NCBI RefSeq assembly: GCF_040892595.1
Contig: NZ_JBFRYB010000001.1
Location: 2,356,001 to 2,420,000 of the forward strand
DNA length: 64,000 bases
Direction: 5' to 3'
Source of the DNA: Zhongshania sp. R06B22
GTDB taxonomy: Bacteria > Pseudomonadota > Gammaproteobacteria > Pseudomonadales > Spongiibacteraceae
The notes under the pieces were generated by a model. It did no database searches. It saw only the letters and a program-made list of their open reading frames with translations, and was not told the origin of the DNA. Shown one piece after another: positions 1 to 9,465 of this stretch (positions within the stretch are counted from its first letter, which is position 1; each line of letters starts with the position of its first letter). Position numbers and translations under genes: made by a program.

Positions 1-1231
1 TAGTAACAATTGCTGAGGCGCGCTTCATTACCGGCTCCCAGTCTGGGTCGGTCATATCGGTAACCAGCACATCGCCCTGCTGAACTTGGTCCATTTCGCT
101 GATATCGGCAATCACCCGCACCGGTCCGGCCCCAATACGCTGGCCAATAGAGCGACCTTCACATAATACTGCGCCTTTTTCTTTTAAAAGGTAGCGTTCC
201 ATCAAGGTAGTGGATTCGCGGCTTTTAACGGTCTCGGGGCGCGCTTGAACGATATAGAGCTTGCCGTCATCACCATCTTTGGCCCATTCAACATCCATTG
301 GCCGACCGTAGTGCTTTTCAATGGTCATAGCTTGTTTGGCAAGGCCGAGCACTTCGTCGTCGGTTAAGCAAAATTGATTGCGCTGGTCTTCGCTAACATC
401 CACGGTCTCAACAGATTTACCGGCGCTAGCGTCGCTGCCGTAAATCATTTTGACCATCTTGCTACCGAGGTTGCGGCGCAGCACCGCAGGACGGTCTTTC
501 TCAAGTGTCGCTTTGTGAACATAAAACTCATCGGGGTTTACTGCACCCTGCACAACGGTTTCACCCAGGCCGTAGGACGCAGTGATAAAGACGACACCGT
601 CGAAACCTGACTCAGTGTCCATAGAGAACATAACACCAGCGGCGCCGGTATCTGAACGCACCATGCGCTGGATACCCGCCGACAGTGCAACATCGGCGTG
701 CTCAAAGCCTTGATGCACGCGATAAGCAATCGCGCGATCATTGTATAAGGAGGCAAACACTTCCTTGATCGCGATCATAATATTGTCGAGGCCGCGAATA
801 TTTAAAAAGGTTTCTTGCTGGCCAGCAAAAGAGGCGTCAGGTAAATCTTCTGCGGTAGCCGATGAGCGCACCGCGAAAGACATGGCATCGTTGCCATCAA
901 CCAACTTGGCATAGGCTTCAACGACTGCCGCGTTGAGAGCTTCAGGGAACGGTGTTTCAACAATCCACTGACGAATCTTCTTACCCACAACAGCAAGATT
1001 CTTTACGTCCTCAATATCAAAGCCGTCTAGCGCGGCAATAATTCGATCGTTCAAGCCACTTTGCTGCAAGAAATCGCGGAAGGCGTCGGCAGTGGTCGCA
1101 AAACCACCGGGCACCGACACACCGACTTGTGAGAGCTGGCTAATCATTTCACCTAGGGATGCATTCTTGCCGCCAACGCGGTCAACATCATTCATTCCAA
1201 GGTCGTTGAACCAGATTACGTATTCAGACAC
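1..1231 (-). CDS. ppsA: Phosphoenolpyruvate synthase, N-terminal half (cut by window edge)
   Basis: PpsA converts pyruvate, ATP and water to PEP, AMP and phosphate, the entry step of gluconeogenesis from C3 compounds. About 410 codons are visible. They start at a GTG (1231-1229) and read [27 protein letters not shown], i.e. the PEP/pyruvate-binding N-terminal domain, with the [20 protein letters not shown] block. The frame leaves the window just after [19 protein letters not shown], immediately before the phosphohistidine swivelling motif, so the catalytic His and C-terminal TIM barrel lie outside. The match to E. coli PpsA by memory is close along the whole stretch. It is divergent from ppsR across a 131-bp intergenic region, the usual arrangement for an enzyme and its regulator. 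Confidence 0.95.
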   Translation of the reverse strand, partial: MSEYVIWFNDLGMNDVDRVGGKNASLGEMISQLSQVGVSVPGGFATTADAFRDFLQQSGLNDRIIAALDGFDIEDVKNLAVVGKKIRQWIVETPFPEALNAAVVEAYAKLVDGNDAMSFAVRSSATAEDLPDASFAGQQETFLNIRGLDNIMIAIKEVFASLYNDRAIAYRVHQGFEHADVALSAGIQRMVRSDTGAAGVMFSMDTESGFDGVVFITASYGLGETVVQGAVNPDEFYVHKATLEKDRPAVLRRNLGSKMVKMIYGSDASAGKSVETVDVSEDQRNQFCLTDDEVLGLAKQAMTIEKHYGRPMDVEWAKDGDDGKLYIVQARPETVKSRESTTLMERYLLKEKGAVLCEGRSIGQRIGAGPVRVIADISEMDQVQQGDVLVTDMTDPDWEPVMKRASAIVT

Positions 1232-1297
1232 GTGATATCTCCCAATTTACAAAGTGACCGCATTACGGTTATAAGGGTGCAAGAAATTAACACGGGC

Positions 1298-1303
1298 TAT
1301 ACT
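1298..1303 (+). promoter_or_regulatory. Possible -10 element for ppsR
   Basis: TATACT lies 59 bp upstream of the ppsR start within the divergent ppsA/ppsR spacer. No convincing -35 hexamer sits at 16-18 bp, so this is only a weak sigma70 candidate. Confidence 0.25.
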
Positions 1304-1362
1304 AAAGTAAGTAATTTGGAAATTCCCGTCGAAAAACTCAGTGCATTAGGTAAAAAAACTAC

Positions 1363-2181
1363 ATGATTCGTCCGGCTTTTTTTATATCAGACAGTACCGG
1401 CATCACTGCCGAGACCCTAGGCAGCAGTGTTTTAGCGCAATTTGAGAGCCAAAAATTTGAGCACATTATCGTGCCCTACGTCGACAATGCCCAAAAAGCG
1501 AACTCGGCGGTAGAGAAAATTAATCGGGCTGCAGATGAATGCGGCAACCAACCGATTGTGTTTGATACCCTAGTCGACGAAGACCTGCGCGCAATTATTG
1601 CCACCAGCCGCGGCTTTATTGTAGATGTTCTTGGCACATTTGTTAGCCAAATAGAGGTAGCGCTAGGAGAAAAACCCTCGCGCACAGTTGGCCGCGTGCA
1701 GAATGCCGACAAAGATATGCTTTATAAGCAGCGAATTGACGCGGTAAATTACGCCCTAGATAACGACGATGGCGCCAGATTAAATCGCTACGACCAAGCC
1801 GAAGTCATTTTAATTGGTGTTTCTCGCAGCGGGAAAACCCCAACGTGCCTGTATTTGGCGATGCAATCGGGGATATTCGTCGCCAACTACCCGATTACCG
1901 ACGAAGACATGGAAAGTGATCGCCTGCCAAAGGCCTTGCTAGATCATCGCAATCGCTTATTTGGCTTGACGATAGATGCTGAGCGTTTATCGGCTATACG
2001 CAGCGAGCGCAGGCCAGACACCCGCTATGCGTCGTTGCGCCAATGTGAAGACGAGTTGCGTCAAGCAGAAGCCATGTTTAAACGATTTGGTGTTCCCTAT
2101 CTCGATATCACCCATGCATCAGTAGAGGAAATTGCCACCCGAGTGCTAGTGGATACCGGACTGCGCGGACATAAACGCTAA
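1363..2181 (+). CDS. ppsR: PEP synthetase regulatory protein (bifunctional kinase/pyrophosphorylase, DUF299)
   Basis: The 272-aa product has the length and sequence of the PSRP family, which inactivates PpsA by ADP-dependent phosphorylation of a threonine next to the catalytic His and reactivates it by phosphate-dependent pyrophosphorylysis. The N-terminus (RPAFFISDSTGITAETLG) and the P-loop-like GVSRSGKTPTCLYLA block at about residue 153 are diagnostic. The start is an ATG shortly after a possible -10 element. It lies head-to-head with ppsA, its substrate. The stop overlaps the next start by one base (TAATG), so the lipase gene downstream is probably translationally coupled, although no functional link is known. 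Confidence 0.95.
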   Translation: MIRPAFFISDSTGITAETLGSSVLAQFESQKFEHIIVPYVDNAQKANSAVEKINRAADECGNQPIVFDTLVDEDLRAIIATSRGFIVDVLGTFVSQIEVALGEKPSRTVGRVQNADKDMLYKQRIDAVNYALDNDDGARLNRYDQAEVILIGVSRSGKTPTCLYLAMQSGIFVANYPITDEDMESDRLPKALLDHRNRLFGLTIDAERLSAIRSERRPDTRYASLRQCEDELRQAEAMFKRFGVPYLDITHASVEEIATRVLVDTGLRGHKR

Positions 2182-3383
2182 TGAATACTACCGACACCAC
2201 TGAAGACCAAGACCAAGACCAAGCACCAAAAAACAGCTATCGCTCCAATACTGCCATGGTATTACCCGGCGGCGGCGCTCGGGCCGCCTATCAAGTCGGC
2301 GTGCTTAAAGCCCTGGCAGAAATTCACGGCAAGCGCCCTGGCAACCCCTTCCCTATTCTTGCCGGCACCTCCGCGGGCGGCATAAATGCGGTATCACTGG
2401 CCGCTGGTGCGCATCATTTTGGTGGCACGGTAGAAAAACTGGAGATGCTCTGGCGGGACCTCAGCACCGATAAGATTTATCGCGCCGACTTTTTCGGCGT
2501 ATTGCGCAATGCCCTGCGGCTCACCTATTCACTATTCAGCTCAGGATCCCCCGGTGACCGGCCAGTGGCGCTGTTAGACAATAGCCCACTGCGGGAAATA
2601 CTCCGCCAATATGTGAGCTTCGAAAACATCGGCCTTAATATTTTGAACGGCGACTTGGATGCCCTTTGTCTCACCGCCATGAATTACACGCAGGGGGTTT
2701 CTGAAACATTTTTTCAGGGCGGGCCCCAGTATGCCGGCTGGCAGCGCTGGCGCCGGCAAGGTATGGCCACGCCGATTCAGCTCCAACATTTAATGGCATC
2801 AACCGCTATTCCAACAATTTTCCCACCGGCCAAACTGGGCCGAGACTACTATGGCGACGGTGCTTTGCGGCAATTAGCCCCCATCAGCCCGGTGATTCAT
2901 CTCGGCGCAAATAGAGTCCTGGTTATTCCCGCCAATGGTCACAAACGTCAATATCCAAAAATACCTAAAGCTGTACAGTCACCAGGGTTTGGCCAAATCA
3001 TTGGTCACCTGCTTAACAGCGCATTTATTGACAGTATCGAAACTGATATTGAGCGCCTAGAGCGTATTAATGAATTAGTTCGGATGATCCCCGAGGAAGA
3101 TCGCGGCATGATGGGCAAGGAGCTGCTTCCCATAGATTGCCTAGTTGTCAGCCCCAGCGAGGACATCGATCGTATCGCCGATGATCACGTTAACGAGTTG
3201 CCCCGCTCACTCAGAATTTTTCTGCGCCGCACCGGTAGCACAGGAAATAGTGGCGGTGGTGTAAGTATCGCTAGCTACCTTTTGTTCACGCCGGAATACT
3301 GCGGAAAGCTCATTGACCTTGGCTACCGCGACGGCATGGCGCAGCGAGACGAGTTACAGACCTTTCTATACCGCGACAAATAG
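2181..3383 (+). CDS. Patatin-like phospholipase family protein
   Basis: The 400-aa protein has the patatin Ser-Asp dyad arrangement: a glycine-rich oxyanion loop (LPGGGARAAYQVGVL, about residue 28), the nucleophile elbow GTSAGG, and DGALRQ carrying the catalytic Asp. It is predicted to be a lipid acyl hydrolase. No signal peptide is seen, so it should act from the cytosol or inner membrane face. The first 20 residues are Asp/Gln-rich and low in complexity. The start codon overlaps the ppsR stop. The exact substrate cannot be read from sequence. Confidence 0.88.
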   Translation: MNTTDTTEDQDQDQAPKNSYRSNTAMVLPGGGARAAYQVGVLKALAEIHGKRPGNPFPILAGTSAGGINAVSLAAGAHHFGGTVEKLEMLWRDLSTDKIYRADFFGVLRNALRLTYSLFSSGSPGDRPVALLDNSPLREILRQYVSFENIGLNILNGDLDALCLTAMNYTQGVSETFFQGGPQYAGWQRWRRQGMATPIQLQHLMASTAIPTIFPPAKLGRDYYGDGALRQLAPISPVIHLGANRVLVIPANGHKRQYPKIPKAVQSPGFGQIIGHLLNSAFIDSIETDIERLERINELVRMIPEEDRGMMGKELLPIDCLVVSPSEDIDRIADDHVNELPRSLRIFLRRTGSTGNSGGGVSIASYLLFTPEYCGKLIDLGYRDGMAQRDELQTFLYRDK

Positions 3384-3440
3384 ATCACATCGGCTAGCCC
3401 CTGCACCTCGTACAAGCCCCGAAGAACATTGGAGCTATAT

Positions 3441-5234
3441 ATGATTCAGCAAGCCAGTCTGTTATTTATTCTACTCTCAAGTTTAATCTTCCCCGCTGCT
3501 GCCGCCGAAAATAGCGCGATCACCTGGCGACAATGGAGCCCTCAGGTTTTTAGTGAAGCTAAAGCGTCCGGCAAGCACATCATTCTCAATGTTGAAGCCG
3601 TGTGGTGTCATTGGTGCCATGTTATGGACCAAAAGACCTATAGCGATCCACAGGTTGGGGCCGCGGTTGACAAAGATTTTATCGCGATAAAAGTAGATCA
3701 CGACGCTCACCCAGAGATCGCCGCGCGCTATCGCGCCTGGGGTTGGCCTGCAACTATTTTTTATAATAGCGATGGCGTAGAAATTGTTAAACGTGCTGGC
3801 TATATTCCACCTGACTCAATGACGGCCTTACTCAATGCGATTGTTCGCGATCCCAGTCCAGAAAATACTGGCAGCCTTATTGCCGTTACCACTCAGCGCA
3901 GTGCACTAATACCTGCGGACAAAGCTAATTTAATCGCAATGCATAAACGCAGCTACGATGCCGAATACGGTAGCCTTGCCATTGCGATGAAGTTCATCGA
4001 TCCCGATTCCGTTGAATATGCCTTGTTAGAAGGTATGAATGGCGATGAAAGCGAACTAGCCCGGGCCAATAAGACCTTAACAGCAGCCCTCAAATTAGAA
4101 GACCCCGAATGGAGTGGTTTCTACCAGTATTCAACCCATGGGGACTGGGATCACCCGCACTTTGAAAAAATTATGCGCAGCCAGACGCGCTCTATTCGAC
4201 TCTACGCACAGGCCTATGCGGCGACTAAAAACCCAGCTTATCAAGCCGCAGCCGAGCGCACCGTCGGCTATCTTAATCGTTTTTTAAAAGCCCCCGACGG
4301 TGGCTTTTATACCAGCCAAGATGCCGATCTTATTCAAGGCCAAAAGAGCGCCCAATATTTTGCTTTAAAAGACCAGCAACGTATCGCCCTGGGCATTCCT
4401 CGTGTTGATACCCACCGCTACACCAAGGAAAACGCTACTTTGATTTCCGCGCTCACCAGACTTTACAGCGCGACGGGTGATACCAAAATAAAAGCACAGG
4501 CAATATCAATTGGCGAGTGGCTGCTAGCCAATCGCCAACGCTCAGCAGGCGGGTTCAATCACGGCAGTAGCGACAGTAAAAGCCGTGACGACGCTAAGTT
4601 ATTTTTAGCTGATAATATTAGTGCACTCGCTGCCTTTATCGATCTTTATGAGATTAGCGCCGACCGCCAGTGGCTTCGATATGCCACGGCCAGCGCTGAT
4701 GTTATTCGAGAGAAAATAGCCAGTCCCGATGTTGTGGGCTTGCCCGCCGCCAGCATCGGTGCTCAGGATCCTTTGGCGCCGTATGTCGATTTAGAAGAGA
4801 ACATTCAGGCCACTCGGGCTATAAACACCCTATTTCACTACAGTGGCCGCGAAATTGATAAGGTATTGGCAGAAAAATCCATGGCTTATATTAGTAGCAG
4901 CGAGGTCATCGCCAGCCGTTTCACCGAGGCGGGGATTCTACTGGCTGACGCAGAACTAAATCGCGACCCTCTACATTTGGTGGTGGTGGGTTCAAAATCT
5001 GACGTCAAAGCGCAGAAGTTATTTAGTGCAGCGCTAGCGACTAGTTATCAAAGCTACCGCCGCATTGAATGGTGGGATCGCAGCGAAGGTGCATTAATTA
5101 ATCACGATGTTGAGTACCCTAGCCTAGCCAAGGCAGCTGCGTTTGTGTGTAACGACAAGCGCTGCTCAACACCGATTTATAAGGCCAATGAAATCCAGGA
5201 AGTCATCGCTTTAATAGAGGGTACCCAAAAATAG
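3441..5234 (+). CDS. Exported thioredoxin-domain (DUF255/YyaL-like) protein
   Basis: ATG at 3441 is preferred over a TTG at 3429 because GGAG lies 6 bp upstream and the protein then begins with a clean signal peptide (MIQQASLLFILLSSLIFPAAAA). The mature protein starts with a thioredoxin-like domain of the DUF255/spermatogenesis-associated 20 family. Its active site reads WCHWCHVM, with a CxxC pair, followed by a cis-Pro-type GWPATIF segment. The roughly 400 residues after it look like the alpha/alpha barrel of the same family (DGGFYTSQDAD is visible). Most YyaL-type proteins are cytosolic, so the signal peptide is notable. The function is probably periplasmic thiol chemistry, but no substrate is known. 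Confidence 0.8.
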   Translation: MIQQASLLFILLSSLIFPAAAAENSAITWRQWSPQVFSEAKASGKHIILNVEAVWCHWCHVMDQKTYSDPQVGAAVDKDFIAIKVDHDAHPEIAARYRAWGWPATIFYNSDGVEIVKRAGYIPPDSMTALLNAIVRDPSPENTGSLIAVTTQRSALIPADKANLIAMHKRSYDAEYGSLAIAMKFIDPDSVEYALLEGMNGDESELARANKTLTAALKLEDPEWSGFYQYSTHGDWDHPHFEKIMRSQTRSIRLYAQAYAATKNPAYQAAAERTVGYLNRFLKAPDGGFYTSQDADLIQGQKSAQYFALKDQQRIALGIPRVDTHRYTKENATLISALTRLYSATGDTKIKAQAISIGEWLLANRQRSAGGFNHGSSDSKSRDDAKLFLADNISALAAFIDLYEISADRQWLRYATASADVIREKIASPDVVGLPAASIGAQDPLAPYVDLEENIQATRAINTLFHYSGREIDKVLAEKSMAYISSSEVIASRFTEAGILLADAELNRDPLHLVVVGSKSDVKAQKLFSAALATSYQSYRRIEWWDRSEGALINHDVEYPSLAKAAAFVCNDKRCSTPIYKANEIQEVIALIEGTQK

Positions 5235-5245
5235 CATTTCAATGT

Positions 5246-5692
5246 CTATTTAACGCCAATGATTGCATAGAGACCTTTGAAGCGAACGGCCACTTCTCCG
5301 TTAACTATAATTTCGGAGCAGAGATTTATCTTGGCCTTGCCGCGCTCTTCAAAGCGATCAAAGAAGTGCTCCCAGTGTTTCTCTTCAACCACCAGTGAAC
5401 TCGCTACAATGTCGCCGGTAACCGGCCTGAGGTATTCGATTGATGCCTCAGCCACTACGATGTCTGGATCTAAGCCGTAATCTACGCAGCGCATATACAC
5501 CATGCCCCAGCAGGCCATCACGGCGACAACGTATATGCTGCCACCAAAGGCCGTCAGCTTATCGTTGATACTGGGCGCCAAGGGTGCATGTAATCGCAAA
5601 CTACTGCCATCATAATTCTCAACAGTGATTTGCATGTGCTGCGCCGTCGGCAGGTATTTAGCAATAAATGTATCGAGTGCCTCACCATTCAT
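5246..5692 (-). CDS. YiiD C-terminal-type hotdog thioesterase
   Basis: This 148-aa protein resembles the putative thioesterase domain found at the C-terminus of E. coli YiiD. The helix segment AFGGSIYVVAVMACWGMVYM and the following strand-rich half (SIEYLRPVTGDIVASSLV) fit a hotdog fold. It probably hydrolyses an acyl-CoA or acyl-ACP. It is the last gene of the propionyl-CoA operon, 4 bp after the meaB/argK homologue, and could relieve build-up of a CoA ester. That role is inferred from position only. Confidence 0.75.
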   Translation of the reverse strand: MNGEALDTFIAKYLPTAQHMQITVENYDGSSLRLHAPLAPSINDKLTAFGGSIYVVAVMACWGMVYMRCVDYGLDPDIVVAEASIEYLRPVTGDIVASSLVVEEKHWEHFFDRFEERGKAKINLCSEIIVNGEVAVRFKGLYAIIGVK

Positions 5693-5696
5693 AACG

Positions 5697-6728
5697 CTAG
5701 GTTTCCGGCTTAAATAAAAGATTAATTATGCGCGTTGCCGCTAAGAATGGCGTGGTTTCACCTTCAGTTACTTTCTGATTAAGCTCAGGTAATAGCACTT
5801 TCACTTCGGGATTTTGCTTGAGCTTCATGTCGAGCATTTCATGCAGTAATTTGCTCATCCATTCACGGGCTTGACGCGAACGTTTTTCCTGCATTGAGCC
5901 GTTCTTAGTAGCATCAATTTTAAAGCCGCTGATCATGCCCCAAATAGCTTCAATATTTTCGTTCTTTAGCGCTGAGCAACTCATTACCTGCGGCGTCCAA
6001 AAGCTATTCTGCCGCAGCAAGTGCAAGGCGTTCTCATAGTGACGGCGGGTTTGCTGAGCTAGGTTGATACTTTCGCCATCGGCCTTATTGATGACCAAGG
6101 CGTCTGCTAACTCGATAATACCTTTTTTGATGCCCTGTAATTCGTCGCCGGCATTGGGCAGCATAAGAACCATAAAGAAATCGACCATACTAGCAACTTC
6201 ATATTCTGACTGCCCCACGCCCACGGTCTCTACCAAAATAACGTCGTAGCCGGCGGCTTCGCAAAGCAGCATGGTTTCACGGGTTTTTTGTGCGACACCG
6301 CCCAGCGAACCTTCAGACGGCGATGGCCGAATAAAGGCGTCTTTACTGCGCGACAGCAATTCCATGCGGGTTTTATCACCCAATATAGAACCGCCGGCAA
6401 TGGGAGAGCTGGGGTCCACTGCCAATACCGCGACTCGCTTGCCGAGGCTGACTAAATAAAGCCCAAAGGCTTCGATGAACGTGGACTTACCCACGCCAGG
6501 AATACCGGTAATACCAACGCGAATACTGTTTCCGGTGTGGGGAAGAAGCTGTTCGAGCACCAATTGGGCTTCGCTTCTATGCTCGACACGCTTGCTCTCA
6601 ACCAAGGTAATCGCCTTGGCCAGAGCACGGGAGTTACCACTTTTTAGTGCATCAATATCAATTGCCATAATGAATGTCAGCTCAAGTGAAGACGGCAGAG
6701 AAAGACCATAAAGATCCGCCTCGGCCAT
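5697..6728 (-). CDS. meaB: Methylmalonyl-CoA mutase-associated GTPase (MeaB/ArgK)
   Basis: This G3E-type GTPase protects and reloads B12 in methylmalonyl-CoA mutase. The Walker A is GITGIPGVGKST, followed by AVDPSSPIAGGSILGDKTRM, VETVGVGQSE (switch II region) and the base-recognition motif NKAD. It lies 16 bp downstream of the mutase gene, as is usual. The first 20 residues of the longest frame may not be translated; an internal ATG at 6668 (MAIDIDALKSG) is an equally good start. Neither has a strong ribosome-binding site. The family was first named ArgK, but the arginine-transport kinase role is not accepted now. Confidence 0.93.
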   Translation of the reverse strand: MAEADLYGLSLPSSLELTFIMAIDIDALKSGNSRALAKAITLVESKRVEHRSEAQLVLEQLLPHTGNSIRVGITGIPGVGKSTFIEAFGLYLVSLGKRVAVLAVDPSSPIAGGSILGDKTRMELLSRSKDAFIRPSPSEGSLGGVAQKTRETMLLCEAAGYDVILVETVGVGQSEYEVASMVDFFMVLMLPNAGDELQGIKKGIIELADALVINKADGESINLAQQTRRHYENALHLLRQNSFWTPQVMSCSALKNENIEAIWGMISGFKIDATKNGSMQEKRSRQAREWMSKLLHEMLDMKLKQNPEVKVLLPELNQKVTEGETTPFLAATRIINLLFKPET

Positions 6729-6744
6729 TTAACAAGTGCTTTTC

Positions 6745-8904
6745 CTAAGCTTTATATGCAGCGTTAATCGCGTCGAGTACGCCCCGTGCAGCCAAGGGAA
6801 TTTTGGTGCCTGGACCAAAGATACCTTTCACACCTGCGTCGGTGAGGAAGTCATAATCTTGGCGCGGAATAACACCGCCAGCAATAACGATTATATCATC
6901 AGCGCCGACTTTCTTAAGCTCTGCAATTAACTCAGGAATCAGGGTTTTATGACCCGCCGCCTGCGAGGAGACACCCACCACATGAACATCGTTTTCTACA
7001 GCCTGTTTCGCCACCTCTTCTGGGGTCGAGAACATCGGTGACAGGTCGATATCAAAACCAACATCAGCAAAGGCTGTAGCAATAACTTTCGCGCCGCGGT
7101 CATGGCCGTCTTGACCCATTTTACACACTAGCATACGTGGTCGACGACCATGCTTCTCAGCAAAGTCTTCGATATCTTTGCTGATACCCTGCCAGTTTTC
7201 GTCGTCTTGATAGGCGCTGCCATAAACACCAGACACCGTTTGCGCCTGTGCGTTAAAGCGGCCGAACTCACGCTCCATGGCAAAGGAGATTTCACCAACT
7301 GTGGCGCGTAAACGTGTTGCTTTTACTGCGAGGTCTAGCAAATTGCCCTCACCGGTGACGGCGCATTGGTAAATTGCTTCTAGAGCATCTTCTACCGCTG
7401 CCTCGTCGCGCGATGCGCGGATGTCAGCCAGTGCCGCAACCTGCGATTCACGCACTGCTTTGTTGTCAATGTCCAAGAAATCAACATCGTCTTCTTCGGC
7501 CAAGGTATATTTGTTTACCCCTACAATCACATCTTCGCCACGGTCGATACGCGCTTGTTTGCGGGCTGCCGATTCTTCAATACGCAGCTTAGGCAGGCCA
7601 GTCTCTATCGCTTTAGCCATGCCGCCTTTCTCTTCAACTTCCTGGATCAGTTCCCAGGCGCGATCGGCAATATCTTTGGTCAGCGATTCCATCATGTAAG
7701 AACCACCCCAAGGATCAACTACCTTGGTAATACCGGTTTCTTCTTGAATGATTAACTGAGTATTACGGGCGATGCGTGAAGAGAATTGAGTCGGCAAACC
7801 TATCGCTTCGTCGAGGGCGTTGGTGTGCAAAGATTGCGTGCCGCCAAAAACCGCCGCCATCGCCTCGATCGTGGTGCGCACAATGTTGTTGTATGGGTCT
7901 TGCTCGGTCAGCGACCAGCCAGAGGTTTGGCTGTGGGTACGCAGCATTTTTGAGCGTGAGCTTTTGGGTTCAAACTCGCTCACGATCTTCGACCACAGCA
8001 AACGCGCGGCGCGCATTTTGGCAATTTCCATATAGAAATTCATACCAATGCCCCAGAAAAAGGACAGGCGGCCAGCAAATTTGTCGATGTCCAAACCGGC
8101 GGCAATTGCAGTGCGAATATACTCCTTACCATCAGCTAGGGTATATGCCAGCTCTAGCGCGGCGTCAGCACCCGCTTCTTGAATATGGTAGCCGGAAATT
8201 GAGATCGTGTTGTACTTAGGCATATTATCAGACGCGTATGCGATGATATCGCCGATAATTTTCATCGAGGGTAGCGGTGGGTAAATATAGGTATTGCGTA
8301 CCATGAACTCTTTAAGAATATCGTTCTGAATAGTGCCTGACAGTTGATCCTGGCTCACGCCCTGCTCTTCTGCAGCGACGATATAACCAGCTAGAACCGG
8401 CAATACTGCCCCGTTCATGGTCATGGAAACCGAGACTTTATCCAGTGGGATTTCGTTGAACAATACTTTCATGTCTTCAACGGAATCTATCGCCACACCG
8501 GCTTTACCGACGTCGCCCGTTACACGGGGATGATCCGAGTCATAGCCACGGTGAGTAGCAAGGTCGAAGGCAACAGATACACCCTGCCCGCCTGCAGCCA
8601 AGGCTTTACGATAAAACGCGTTAGATTCTTCAGCAGTTGAAAAACCCGCGTACTGACGAATGGTCCAGGGACGACCTGCATACATGGTCGGTTGTGGGCC
8701 GCGAATAAAGGGCTCAACACCTGGCAAGGTATTTGTGAACGGCAGGTCTGCAATATCTTCCTTGGTATACAAGGGCTTAACGTCTATGCCTTCGGGTGTA
8801 TGCCAAACTAAGTCATCAAGCGTTTGATTGCCTTTGGCGAGGACTTTATTCGCCATTGCCTTCCAGTCGTCTACGGAAGTCTCGGGAGCTTTGTAATCAG
8901 CCAT
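6745..8904 (-). CDS. scpA: Methylmalonyl-CoA mutase, B12-dependent catalytic subunit
   Basis: The 719-aa single-chain mutase interconverts (R)-methylmalonyl-CoA and succinyl-CoA through adenosylcobalamin radical chemistry. The N-terminal TIM barrel contains the family signature [21 protein letters not shown] and the substrate-binding stretch [16 protein letters not shown]. The C-terminal Rossmann-like cobalamin domain carries DGHDRG, with the B12-ligating His at about residue 600, plus the later SQAAGH and AGG motifs. Length matches the large/active mutase, so no small subunit is required. Upstream is the epimerase gene and downstream the GTPase chaperone. No B12 riboswitch was recognised upstream of it. 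Confidence 0.97.
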   Translation of the reverse strand: MADYKAPETSVDDWKAMANKVLAKGNQTLDDLVWHTPEGIDVKPLYTKEDIADLPFTNTLPGVEPFIRGPQPTMYAGRPWTIRQYAGFSTAEESNAFYRKALAAGGQGVSVAFDLATHRGYDSDHPRVTGDVGKAGVAIDSVEDMKVLFNEIPLDKVSVSMTMNGAVLPVLAGYIVAAEEQGVSQDQLSGTIQNDILKEFMVRNTYIYPPLPSMKIIGDIIAYASDNMPKYNTISISGYHIQEAGADAALELAYTLADGKEYIRTAIAAGLDIDKFAGRLSFFWGIGMNFYMEIAKMRAARLLWSKIVSEFEPKSSRSKMLRTHSQTSGWSLTEQDPYNNIVRTTIEAMAAVFGGTQSLHTNALDEAIGLPTQFSSRIARNTQLIIQEETGITKVVDPWGGSYMMESLTKDIADRAWELIQEVEEKGGMAKAIETGLPKLRIEESAARKQARIDRGEDVIVGVNKYTLAEEDDVDFLDIDNKAVRESQVAALADIRASRDEAAVEDALEAIYQCAVTGEGNLLDLAVKATRLRATVGEISFAMEREFGRFNAQAQTVSGVYGSAYQDDENWQGISKDIEDFAEKHGRRPRMLVCKMGQDGHDRGAKVIATAFADVGFDIDLSPMFSTPEEVAKQAVENDVHVVGVSSQAAGHKTLIPELIAELKKVGADDIIVIAGGVIPRQDYDFLTDAGVKGIFGPGTKIPLAARGVLDAINAAYKA

Positions 8905-8998
8905 ACTTGTACCTGTCTGTATTTGTGAGGGTCAGTGTTTGCAATATTGACGTGCCGCTTGTGTGTATCACCACCTGATACGCGGCATCTATCTGTAT

Positions 8999-9412
8999 TT
9001 AGTGGTGCTCATCTCCCGGCTGGCTGAGCTCGATGAGCACGCCGTCGCAAGATTTAGGATGAATAAAGATAACTTGGCAGCCATGGGCACCTGCGCTTGG
9101 TGCTTCGCTGAGGAATTGGTATCCCAGCGCCGTCAAGCGCGCTACATCAGCCACAATATCGTCGGTGCTAAAGCATAAGTGATGTAAGCCGCCAGGCTTT
9201 TTTTCGAGATATTTGGCTATCGGGCCTTCGCCACGCAAAGGGCTTACTAGCTCGATGCTGGTTGATTTAAGGGGAAAGAACGCGGTTGCGGTTTTTGCAG
9301 TTTCAACTTCCTCGCTGCCTTCATACACTAGGCCGAAATCTTCTAAAAAGCGCTTAATGGCTTTGTCTAGATCGGGAACGGCAACCGCAATATGATCAAG
9401 TCCAGTAATCAT
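8999..9412 (-). CDS. mce: Methylmalonyl-CoA epimerase (VOC superfamily)
   Basis: This 137-aa member of the glyoxalase/VOC fold racemises (S)- to (R)-methylmalonyl-CoA, linking the carboxylase to the mutase. Metal ligands are recognisable in GLDHIAVAVPDLDKA (N-terminal His), GGLHHLCFSTDD (second repeat His) and GVLIELSQ (Glu at the end). Length and motif order fit the bacterial epimerase exactly. It sits between the carboxylase and mutase genes, which fixes the assignment. Confidence 0.95.
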   Translation of the reverse strand: MITGLDHIAVAVPDLDKAIKRFLEDFGLVYEGSEEVETAKTATAFFPLKSTSIELVSPLRGEGPIAKYLEKKPGGLHHLCFSTDDIVADVARLTALGYQFLSEAPSAGAHGCQVIFIHPKSCDGVLIELSQPGDEHH

Positions 9413-9465
9413 CTGAATACTCCTAATTATCTAATGAGCCGGCAGCGTGCTGCCGGCCAATGCCA

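Noticed and set aside
8905..8998. Possible B12 riboswitch before the mutase gene
   Set aside because: The 94-bp spacer is too short and lacks the conserved B12-box; none is seen upstream of the operon either.
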